From Candidatus Latescibacteria bacterium 4484_107 (GTDB lineage Bacteria > Latescibacterota > 4484-107), in the NCBI GenBank assembly GCA_002059205.1, contig MVCQ01000024.1:1-10740 (forward strand): DNA of 10,740 bases. Direction: 5' to 3'. The translations under genes were made by a program, and so were the position numbers. The notes below the pieces were generated by a model that saw only the letters and a program-made list of their open reading frames with translations, made no database searches and was not told where the DNA came from. Below, in pieces: positions 1-5,967 of this stretch (the first letter of the stretch is position 1; each line of letters opens with the position of its first letter).

Positions 1-18
1 TGGCTACTTATAAACGAG
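1..18. repeat. 18-bp direct repeat, left copy (cut by window edge)
   Basis: The first 18 bases are identical to positions 294-311, where the same bases form the last codons, the stop codon and the immediate downstream bases of uppP. The two copies diverge at the next base (position 19 against 312). The left limit of the match cannot be seen because it runs to the window edge. A 275-bp segment lies between the copies. This is the expected arrangement if something inserted at the 3' end of uppP and duplicated its target, but a local tandem duplication would look the same. Confidence 0.8.
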
Positions 19-81
19 GAGGTAAAGAACCACAGCCATTTACCATCCACAATTATACACTCTCGGTCGTTTTAGCTTGCT

Positions 82-119
82 GACGCGGAGCGTCGAATCT
101 GCGTCCCCACGCGGAGCGT
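82..119. repeat. Pair of ACGCGGAGCGT palindrome-like motifs
   Basis: The 11-base word ACGCGGAGCGT occurs at 83-93 and again at 109-119, 15 bases apart. Each copy is a short self-complementary hairpin (ACGC/GCGT around GGA), and the first extends by one pair to GACGC/GCGTC. Words of this kind are familiar to me as dispersed intergenic repeats in many environmental genomes, but I cannot confirm other copies from this window. No gene covers the segment. Confidence 0.6.
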
Positions 120-138
120 TGGAACGAGATGAAACGCA

Positions 139-251
139 ACCTAACCCCCCCCCGGCCCCCTTCCCTAAAAGGGAAGGGGGAGCCTTTTTTTCTGCCTTCG
201 AAAGGATAGCTCCCCTCCCCGTTTCGGGGAGGGGACGGAGGAGGGGTCAAA
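139..251. repeat. C/G-rich composite inverted repeat with two perfect hairpins
   Basis: Two perfect hairpins lie side by side. The first has an 11-bp arm CCCCCTTCCCT at 156-166, an AAA loop and its complement at 170-180. The second has an 11-bp arm TCCCCTCCCCG at 211-221, a TTT loop and its complement at 225-235. The outer flanks also complement each other imperfectly: a C9 run at 145-153 faces GGAGGAGGGGT at 237-247. The whole block can therefore fold as a nested structure of about 110 bp. The first hairpin is followed on the plus strand by AGCC and a T7 run (185-191), which resembles an intrinsic terminator, but no plus-strand gene ends here. On the minus strand, downstream of uppP, neither hairpin is followed by a T run. 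This looks like a dispersed structured repeat. Confidence 0.7.
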
Positions 252-293
252 GAAAAGCACCATGAACTTCGTGAAAGTGACTTACTTGGTGAA

Positions 294-311
294 TGGCTAC
301 TTATAAACGAG
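294..311. repeat. 18-bp direct repeat, right copy, overlapping the end of uppP
   Basis: Identical to positions 1-18. It contains the uppP stop codon (TAG, complement of 297-299) and its last four codons, so the right copy is the functional gene end and the left copy is the extra one. Confidence 0.8.
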
Positions 312-1127
312 TTGGAGAAACAATGCAACAAGTCCCACCGCCCAGCAATAGTACGCAAACCGATCTAACTTGCCCTTCCGCACGATGCCGAGGAGCACCC
401 GAATAGCCACATAGCCCGATGCATAAGCCGTCGCCGTGCCCACGATCAGGCTCCACATCTCTGTACTCGACGGAGGGGCCTCAAACACATCCTTCAATTT
501 GAGCAGCGTGGCTCCGAAGATAACCGGAAGCGCCAGCAGGAAAGAGAACTCCGCCGCCTTCGCCCGATCCACCTTCCGCCAAAGCCCGGTCACAATCGTC
601 GAGCCGGACCGGGAGATGCCCGGAATCATCGCAAAGGCCTGCGCCGCGCCGATCAGAATCGCATCTTTCCAACCCACCTCGCCCCCGGTCTCCTTCACGT
701 ACCGCGTGGACCAGACCATGCTTCCCGTGACCAACAACGCCCCCGACACTAAGATCGGATTGGAAAACGCCTGCTCTATATAGTCCTCGAATAACAATCC
801 CAGAAAACCCGCCGGAATCGAACCGATCACGATCCACAGCGCCAACCTCAGATGCCCATCCGCTTCGAGCCTTTGCTGGATTCCCTTCCGTCCGAAAAAT
901 GTGCCGATCCCCTGAAGAAGCGAAACGATCATTTTCAGGATTTCCCTGCGGAAAACAGTAACGATGGCCAAAAACGTCCCGAAGTGCACCATCACCTCAA
1001 ACGTGATCCCCTCACCGGAACCACCCAACAAAGTCCGGGCCAGCACCAGATGCCCCGAACTGCTGACGGGGAGAAATTCCGTCAGGCCCTGGACCAGCCC
1101 AAGAAGTATGGCCTCGAAAGTGCTCAA
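297..1127 (-). CDS. uppP: Undecaprenyl-diphosphatase (UppP/BacA family)
   Basis: Integral membrane phosphatase that converts undecaprenyl pyrophosphate to the monophosphate, recycling the lipid carrier for peptidoglycan and other surface polymers; loss or overexpression changes bacitracin sensitivity in known members. The first signature, EFLPVSSSGH, is at residues 17-26, with the catalytic-region Glu, Ser and His. The second, PGISRSGST, is at about 169-177 and contains the conserved Arg. The rest is a series of hydrophobic helices. The length of 276 aa is normal for the family. I chose the TTG at 1127 because AGGAG lies 7 bases upstream (1139-1135) and the protein then begins STFEAILLG, close to the usual family start. 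An ATG at 1142 and a GTG at 1157 are in-frame alternatives with weaker sites. The gene is last in the minus-strand run, 138 bases after the oxidoreductase. No intrinsic terminator follows; instead the gene runs into an 18-bp direct repeat and a repeat-rich spacer. Confidence 0.95.
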   Translation of the reverse strand: MSTFEAILLGLVQGLTEFLPVSSSGHLVLARTLLGGSGEGITFEVMVHFGTFLAIVTVFRREILKMIVSLLQGIGTFFGRKGIQQRLEADGHLRLALWIVIGSIPAGFLGLLFEDYIEQAFSNPILVSGALLVTGSMVWSTRYVKETGGEVGWKDAILIGAAQAFAMIPGISRSGSTIVTGLWRKVDRAKAAEFSFLLALPVIFGATLLKLKDVFEAPPSSTEMWSLIVGTATAYASGYVAIRVLLGIVRKGKLDRFAYYCWAVGLVALFLQLVYK

Positions 1128-1164
1128 ATGGGTTCTCCTCATAAGATTATGGACCACCTGTTTT

Positions 1165-1185
1165 TTTCCGCGAAGTCCGCGGAAA
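1165..1185. repeat. Hairpin TTTCCGCG / CGCGGAAA
   Basis: A perfect 8-bp stem (1165-1172 with 1178-1185) encloses a 5-base loop in the spacer upstream of uppP. The T run lies on the wrong side for minus-strand transcription: reading toward uppP, the hairpin is followed by A residues. It is therefore not a convincing intrinsic terminator for the oxidoreductase gene. It may be another dispersed palindromic repeat. Confidence 0.55.
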
Positions 1186-1201
1186 CCTTCAAATAAGGCA
1201 A

Positions 1202-1261
1202 AGGTTGAGGTTGAGGCGAAGCCCCCTTCGGTCCCGCCTTTCTCAGCCTTACCCTCAACCT
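1202..1261. repeat. AGGTTGAGG inverted repeat with 6-bp-period arm
   Basis: AGGTTGAGG at 1202-1210 is matched by its exact complement CCTCAACCT at 1253-1261. The left arm contains a 6-bp tandem (GGTTGA twice, then GGCGAA). A smaller hairpin, CGAAG/CTTCG, lies inside at 1217-1230. The block fills most of the spacer between the oxidoreductase stop (1266) and the uppP leader. No T run follows on the minus strand. Confidence 0.6.
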
Positions 1262-1265
1262 GTTT

Positions 1266-2609
1266 TTATGCATTCGGCAAAAAAGCCCCCAACTCCTTCA
1301 GCCGCTCCTGCAACTCCTTGACATCAATGCCGCGCGTGGAGGTATTCTTTTCCACTGCCATAGCCGCGGCCATACCGGCAGCCTGGCCCGTGATATAGCA
1401 ACCCGGCATCACACGGATGGAACCCAGAATGTAGCGGTCGGAACTCACGCAGCGGCCCGCCACCAACACATTGTCCAGCCCGAGGGGCGTAAGTATCCGG
1501 TACGGGATGCCATAGCTCTCCCCCTTCTCATAGCGCAGGTTCCTGAACTCCTCTTCAAACTGATCGAAGGCCTCCTCATCGGGACTGGAAGCATGAATGT
1601 CCACGGGATAACAATACCGGCCGATCTCATCGTCGAACACGGCCCGGCTTTTGAAATCCTTTAGAGAAAGCACATAATCACCCAGAATCCGTCGCGTTTC
1701 CCGTAAGCCTAACAACGCCCCGGTACCCACCAATTCCATCTTCTCAAAACCCTTCATATATTCCTTGTAATACCGCTCGTATTCGACCATACGCTTTCGC
1801 CCCCGGACCAGCGCCTTGGTCAACGAACGTTCATCGGTACCATCTACATCATAAGTATGCCCGATATTGCCGCCGCCCACGTGTTCCCCTACGCACCACA
1901 TGCCGGGCAAATGCCGGTCCTCAACCGAAAAGACCTCGTCCAGGAAAGCCTCCTTAAGGCGCGCTCCGCCCGCGCCGAGTCCGCTTTTGTGCACGGTGTC
2001 CCAGTCCACGTCGGCCCAAAGGCTGCATAACGTACCGGGCATCATCCTGCCTTCTTCGTCCCCTTTCGCGAAAGGCGCTCCTGCCCAGGCCGCCAGATCC
2101 CCATCGCCCGTACCGTCAACGAACAGCTTCGCCCGCACCGCAAAGAGCCCACTCTTCCCAAAGCAGAAGGCATGGGTAGCGCAACCATCCGTTCCCTCCA
2201 CTGCGATCAATTGCGTATGAAACGTGAAATCCAACCCGGACGCTTCGGCTATGAGATCATAGAGACGCTTCAGCGCCTCGACGCGTATGGAGAGCCGGCA
2301 GCACCCAAAATCCCGTTTGTCCCGCGGGCCGGCAGCGTCCATATCCCACAACCGGTCGTAAATCTCACGCCCGACGCCGCCCGCATCGAAGTGTTCCCCA
2401 TCGCCGAACTGCATGAAGGCGGGCACCAAGCCGGAGGTTCCCATGCCGCCGAAGCAGGCCGTACCTTCTGCCACATAGACACGCCTTCCCTGTCGCGCCG
2501 CCACCAAAGCCGCCGCAAAACCGGCCGGGCCGCCTCCCGCGACAAACACATCGACCTCATGGCGGATGGGGATGGTGCGTTGAAATGAAACGCTCCTTAC
2601 CGGAGTCAT
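1266..2609 (-). CDS. FAD-dependent oxidoreductase (FAD_oxidored-type), substrate unknown
   Basis: Predicted soluble flavoprotein of 447 aa. The N-terminal Rossmann motif is VFVAGGGPAG at residues 21-30, with an acidic Glu48 at the expected ribose-binding position (VYVAEG). It is followed by the FGGMGTSGLVP segment (53-63) typical of this oxidoreductase family. Further family segments are LFVDGTGDGDLAA (162-174), GLRETRRILGDYVLS (301-315) and, near the C-terminus, VAGRCVSSDRYILGSIRVMP followed by ITGQAAGMAAA (about 383-416), which completes the FAD site. I see no signal peptide and no fused domain. I chose the ATG at 2609 because AGGAG lies 7 bases upstream; a TTG at 2627 would place that ribosome site inside the gene. 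It follows rel by 62 bases and precedes uppP. The family is large and its substrates are mostly unassigned, so neither neighbours nor motifs settle the reaction. Confidence 0.9.
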   Translation of the reverse strand: MTPVRSVSFQRTIPIRHEVDVFVAGGGPAGFAAALVAARQGRRVYVAEGTACFGGMGTSGLVPAFMQFGDGEHFDAGGVGREIYDRLWDMDAAGPRDKRDFGCCRLSIRVEALKRLYDLIAEASGLDFTFHTQLIAVEGTDGCATHAFCFGKSGLFAVRAKLFVDGTGDGDLAAWAGAPFAKGDEEGRMMPGTLCSLWADVDWDTVHKSGLGAGGARLKEAFLDEVFSVEDRHLPGMWCVGEHVGGGNIGHTYDVDGTDERSLTKALVRGRKRMVEYERYYKEYMKGFEKMELVGTGALLGLRETRRILGDYVLSLKDFKSRAVFDDEIGRYCYPVDIHASSPDEEAFDQFEEEFRNLRYEKGESYGIPYRILTPLGLDNVLVAGRCVSSDRYILGSIRVMPGCYITGQAAGMAAAMAVEKNTSTRGIDVKELQERLKELGAFLPNA

Positions 2610-2671
2610 TTTTTCGCTCCTTTTCAAATGCGGTATTCACTACACTGCGTTAGAACAGAATCAGGCTTAGT

Positions 2672-4912
2672 CTATGCAGATGCTTCTGAGTACGATCCGC
2701 CCGCACGAGTTACCGCCCGCCTCTCCTTCCGCTTCCGTCCCAGCCGGGATTTAATGGACCAACGCCGGGGCGGCTCCTCCACCTCGTCCGGCCGCTCCAC
2801 CGTCAGCACGGAATCAATCGCCTCGATCTCGGCCATCAATTTGCGCAACTGTTGGAGATCCTGCACCTCCAATTCAAAGCGCACGACAGAACGGTCAATT
2901 TCCACTGACGACGCACTGGTCCGAATATTGATCCGCATGCGTCGGATCGCTCTGGTAATGTCGTTGAGCAGATCCCGCCGGTCCACCGCATGGACTAAAA
3001 TACGGGCTACGAAGACGTTCCCCCGCCCCGAATCCCACTCCACCTCGATGCGGCGCTTCTCGTCCGTCAACATAGTGGCGATATTGGGGCAGTCCTGCCG
3101 ATGGACGGAGACACCGCGCCCCCGGGTTACAAATCCAATAATATCATCTCCCGGCACCGGACGGCAGCACTCCGCAAACCGGATCATCATATTGTCCATT
3201 CCCTGAATACGAACCGACCGGATCCCCTCACGCCGCAGCAGCTTTTCCGGGGGTTTCCGCTTCTCATCGGACAAAGCGGACGTGATGCGACTGAGCGGGA
3301 TTTCGCCGCTTCCGATGGCGGCAAAGAGATGCTCTGTGTCCTGCAATTTATGCTTCCGAGCGAGGGCCAAAAGATCCGCTTCGCGCGCGCTCAGTTTCCG
3401 TCCGAGCATCTCGCGGCCCAGGCGTACGCTGTCCCAAAACGATTCCGCCTTCAGATAGCGTTTGATCCGGCTTCGGGCCTTGGAACTTTGAACGATGTGG
3501 AGCCAATCCGGAGTGGGCTTCTGATTCGGAGAGGTGAGGATCTCCACCGAATCGCCGCTTCTAAGCGGCGTTCCGATGGGCACCATCCGCCCGTTGACCT
3601 TCGTTCCGAAGCAGTGCAGTCCGATATCCGTGTGCACACTGAATGCAAAATCCAACGCCGTTGCGCCCCTCGGCAGGTGCTTGAGATCCCCTTTGGGTGT
3701 GAACACGAAAATCTCGTCCTGATACAGCTCGATCTTCAGATCCTCCATAAACTCTTCGGCATCCATGGCATCGTGCTGTCGTTCCACCATATCCCGGATC
3801 CACCCCAAGTGGTGATCCAGTTCGTCCGGGCCGGTGCGTCCCTCCTTATAGCGCCAATGCGCCGCAATCCCCACCTCCGCAATCCGGTGCATCTCCGGAG
3901 TGCGGATCTGAATCTCGATCCGCTGGCCCCTCGGGACGATCACCGTGGTATGCACCGACTGATACATATTGGACTTGGGCGTGGCGATGAAATCCTTAAA
4001 TCGGTCGGCCACCGGAGTAAACAACGCATGCACCCATCCCAACGCGTGATAGCAATCCGGCACCGTCGGAACGATGATCCGAATGGCCATCAGATCGTAA
4101 ATCTCCTCGAAGGACTTGCCGCGGTGCTGCATCTTAGTATAGATGCTGTAGAAATGTTTGGCGCGGCCCGAAATCTCCGCCTCGATGTCGTGGGCTCGAA
4201 GTTCCTGAGCGAGCGGGATTCGGATACGGTCAATCTGCCGCTCGCGTTCCTCCAAGCTCAATGCAACCTTGGCCTTTATTTCCTCGTACGCCTCCGGGTC
4301 GAGCGCCTTCAGACTCAGATCTTCCAGCTCCATCTTGATCCGCGCGATCCCGAAACGATGGGCCAGCGGCGCATACACCTCCCTCGTCTCCAACGCGATG
4401 CGCTGCTGTTTTTCCGGCGCCAGATATTGCAGGGAACGCATATTATCCAGGCGATCCGCCAGTTTTACGAGGATCACCCGGATGTCTTTGGCCATCGAGA
4501 GGAGCATCTTCCGGAAATACTCCGCCTGCTGGACCTCCCGACTCTGGAGCTTCAATTCGCTGATTTTCGTCACTCCATCCACCAGTAGCGCCAGCGCCTC
4601 ACCGAACTCATTTCGGATCTGGCTCAGGGGAACCTGCGTATCCTCCACCACGTCGTGGAGCAGCCCGGCCGCGAGGGTCATGGAATCGAGGTGCAAACCG
4701 GCCAGAATCCGGGCCACCTCGAGGCCATGATGCACGAAGGGAAGACCGGACTTGCGAACCTGCCCCCTATGCGCCAGGGCGCTCAGACGATAGGCCCGCT
4801 CGATCCGATCCAGATTCGCGGTCTCGTTGTACGCCTGAATTTCTCCGCGCAAACGCTCAAATGTGGCGTCGGCTTGCTCGGCTTCCTTGTGCTCCTGGAA
4901 GATAGCGCGCAT
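2672..4912 (-). CDS. rel: Bifunctional (p)ppGpp synthetase/hydrolase, RelA/SpoT family
   Basis: Full-length Rel of 746 aa that makes and degrades the alarmone (p)ppGpp in the stringent response. The HD hydrolase domain is intact, with His48, His61-His62, the HDVVED motif at 86-91 and LADRLDNMR at 151-159. The synthetase domain carries GRAKHFYSIYTKM (249-261), IYDLMAIRI (271-279), RFKD (304-307), YQSVHTTV (317-324) and EIQIRT (333-338). RFKD matches the RxKD form known from bifunctional enzymes, not the acidic form of synthetase-only RelA. A TGS domain spans about 398-460, a conserved-cysteine domain about 577-610 (ECCRPVPGD and a later Cys), and a C-terminal ACT domain about 633-706. The ATG at 4912 is preferred: AGGTG lies about 7 bases upstream and it follows the pabC stop by 5 bases. 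Starts farther upstream would translate a heptamer repeat, not conserved sequence. Confidence 0.96.
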   Translation of the reverse strand: MRAIFQEHKEAEQADATFERLRGEIQAYNETANLDRIERAYRLSALAHRGQVRKSGLPFVHHGLEVARILAGLHLDSMTLAAGLLHDVVEDTQVPLSQIRNEFGEALALLVDGVTKISELKLQSREVQQAEYFRKMLLSMAKDIRVILVKLADRLDNMRSLQYLAPEKQQRIALETREVYAPLAHRFGIARIKMELEDLSLKALDPEAYEEIKAKVALSLEERERQIDRIRIPLAQELRAHDIEAEISGRAKHFYSIYTKMQHRGKSFEEIYDLMAIRIIVPTVPDCYHALGWVHALFTPVADRFKDFIATPKSNMYQSVHTTVIVPRGQRIEIQIRTPEMHRIAEVGIAAHWRYKEGRTGPDELDHHLGWIRDMVERQHDAMDAEEFMEDLKIELYQDEIFVFTPKGDLKHLPRGATALDFAFSVHTDIGLHCFGTKVNGRMVPIGTPLRSGDSVEILTSPNQKPTPDWLHIVQSSKARSRIKRYLKAESFWDSVRLGREMLGRKLSAREADLLALARKHKLQDTEHLFAAIGSGEIPLSRITSALSDEKRKPPEKLLRREGIRSVRIQGMDNMMIRFAECCRPVPGDDIIGFVTRGRGVSVHRQDCPNIATMLTDEKRRIEVEWDSGRGNVFVARILVHAVDRRDLLNDITRAIRRMRINIRTSASSVEIDRSVVRFELEVQDLQQLRKLMAEIEAIDSVLTVERPDEVEEPPRRWSIKSRLGRKRKERRAVTRAGGSYSEASA

Positions 4913-4917
4913 AGGAC

Positions 4918-5871
4918 TCACCTTTTTCGATTGCGGATTGGGGATTTCGGATTGGGGATTGAAACCCCGCAATCCGCCATCACCAACTCCCGATAAGCTG
5001 CTATCAAGGTGCGAGTTACTTCGCCAGGTATTCCCGCGCCGACGGGCCGGCCGTTGATCTGAATTAGCGGCATCAGTTCCATCAACGTACTGGTCGTAAA
5101 AGCCTCCTCCATGTCCGCCGCTTCTTCCGGAAAAAAAGCTTGCTTGAAGCAGGGGATGGAACGCTTCGAAGCCAGGGCCATCACCACCTCCCTCGTAATT
5201 CCCGGAAGAATCGGACCACTCATGGGGGGCGTGTAAAGCGCGCCTTCCCGGACAAAAAAAAGATTGCCCACGCTCGCTTCCACCAAATGCCCTTCCGTAT
5301 CCATCAGCAGCCCCTCGTCCACGCCCGCTTTTCGAGCCTCCCGCCGAACCAGCACGCTTTCCAGAAAACTGAGCGACTTCACGCGCGAGATCGGGGAGAA
5401 GGTATTCCGCCGAATCTTCGAGATGATCGCCCGCGCCCCGGTGCGGACTCGCTCCTCCGAAACCGGAACAAACGGTCGCGCCGTCACGATCAGGTTGGGC
5501 TTGGGCGCATCCGGGAAGTCGAAGCCATCGCTCGCCCCCCGGGTGAGGATGATCCGAACCACGCCTTCCCCGATTTCGTTGACCGCGACCACCCTCTCCA
5601 CCGCTTCCGCGATCTCCCCGCTCACGGCGGATCGCAGGGATGCTTCGGATTCGGAGGAAAGGATCAGGCCGTCGTCCAAAATGGGCCTCAACTCGATCCC
5701 CAATACCGACGCGGATTCCACCAGCCGCTCCACGTGACGCGCCAGCCGAAAGACCTTCCCCCGATAAACCCGCATGGTCTCAAACAATCCATCCCCATAC
5801 CGAAAACCGCGATCCTCGATGGGAACCGCGGCTCCCTCCCCGGAGATTATTTTTCCGTTGAAGTAAACCAT
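4918..5871 (-). CDS. pabC: PLP-dependent class IV aminotransferase fold, probable aminodeoxychorismate lyase
   Basis: Predicted to cleave 4-amino-4-deoxychorismate to p-aminobenzoate and pyruvate for folate synthesis. The protein has 317 aa. Class IV landmarks are the N-terminal FNGKIISGEGAAVPIEDRGF segment, then YGDGLFETMRV (25-35), the PLP lysine in RVKSLSFLE (Lys165), EASVGNLF (198-205) and a PLP-phosphate/turn region around SGPILPGITRE (218-228). The KSLxxLE form fits PabC and D-amino-acid transaminases better than branched-chain transaminases, and pabB directly upstream decides for PabC. ATG 5871 has GGTGG about 7 bases upstream. The last residues, from about 299 to the end, are encoded by a GATTnnn heptamer repeat and read SIPNPKSPIRNRKR. 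This tail looks acquired and unrelated to the fold. The stop is 5 bases before the rel start. A D-amino-acid or branched-chain transaminase remains possible. Confidence 0.85.
   Translation of the reverse strand: MVYFNGKIISGEGAAVPIEDRGFRYGDGLFETMRVYRGKVFRLARHVERLVESASVLGIELRPILDDGLILSSESEASLRSAVSGEIAEAVERVVAVNEIGEGVVRIILTRGASDGFDFPDAPKPNLIVTARPFVPVSEERVRTGARAIISKIRRNTFSPISRVKSLSFLESVLVRREARKAGVDEGLLMDTEGHLVEASVGNLFFVREGALYTPPMSGPILPGITREVVMALASKRSIPCFKQAFFPEEAADMEEAFTTSTLMELMPLIQINGRPVGAGIPGEVTRTLIAAYRELVMADCGVSIPNPKSPIRNRKR
4929..4978. repeat. GATTnnn heptamer array with inverted half at the pabC/rel boundary
   Basis: Five consecutive 7-bp units beginning GATT occupy 4929-4963. A segment follows (4965-4977) that is the near-complement of the array: GCGGATTGGGG at 4933-4943 pairs with it apart from a two-base bulge. 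The element therefore combines tandem and inverted symmetry. It lies inside the 3' end of pabC and directly upstream of the rel ribosome binding site. Read on the minus strand it yields the NPQSEIPNPQS-like peptides that I associate with dispersed repeats in environmental genomes. Confidence 0.8.
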
Positions 5872-5893
5872 TATGAGCCACCAGAGCTTTTCC

Positions 5894-5918
5894 GTTCCCC
5901 AGCGGGAGGGAGGGGAAC
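5894..5918. repeat. GTTCCCC/GGGGAAC hairpin in the pabB-pabC gap
   Basis: A perfect 7-bp stem (5894-5900 with 5912-5918) encloses an 11-base purine-rich loop. It abuts the ATTTTnn heptamer array and sits about 20 bases upstream of the pabC ribosome binding site. There is no T run on the minus strand, so it should not terminate the operon. It may be a remnant of a C/G-rich repeat like the one downstream of uppP. Confidence 0.4.
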
Positions 5919-5967
5919 ATTTTGCACTTTACATTTTGTATTTTTCATTTTTCATTTTATAATTCAC
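5919..5967. repeat. ATTTTnn heptamer array spanning the pabB stop codon
   Basis: Seven consecutive 7-bp units, mostly of the form ATTTTnn, fill 5919-5967. The pabB stop codon (complement of 5929-5931) lies inside the array. Upstream of the stop, the array encodes the final 12 residues of PabB (VNYKMKNEKYKM). Downstream, it forms the start of the 57-base gap to pabC. It is strongly AT-rich against the GC-rich genes on either side. Confidence 0.8.

Noticed and set aside
156..191. Plus-strand intrinsic terminator
   Set aside because: The hairpin and T run look right, but no plus-strand gene ends here, and the same hairpin is part of a larger symmetric repeat.
77..358. Short frames on both strands across the C/G-rich block downstream of uppP
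   Set aside because: Their proline- and arginine-rich peptides are simply translated hairpin repeats, with no ribosome site of note.
3101..4588. 495-codon open frame on the plus strand inside rel
   Set aside because: It is antisense to the conserved HD, synthetase and TGS domains of Rel, with no domain of its own.
4913..4972. 20-residue N-terminal extension of Rel
   Set aside because: It consists of repeat-encoded residues upstream of a good ribosome binding site and ATG, and would overlap pabC needlessly.
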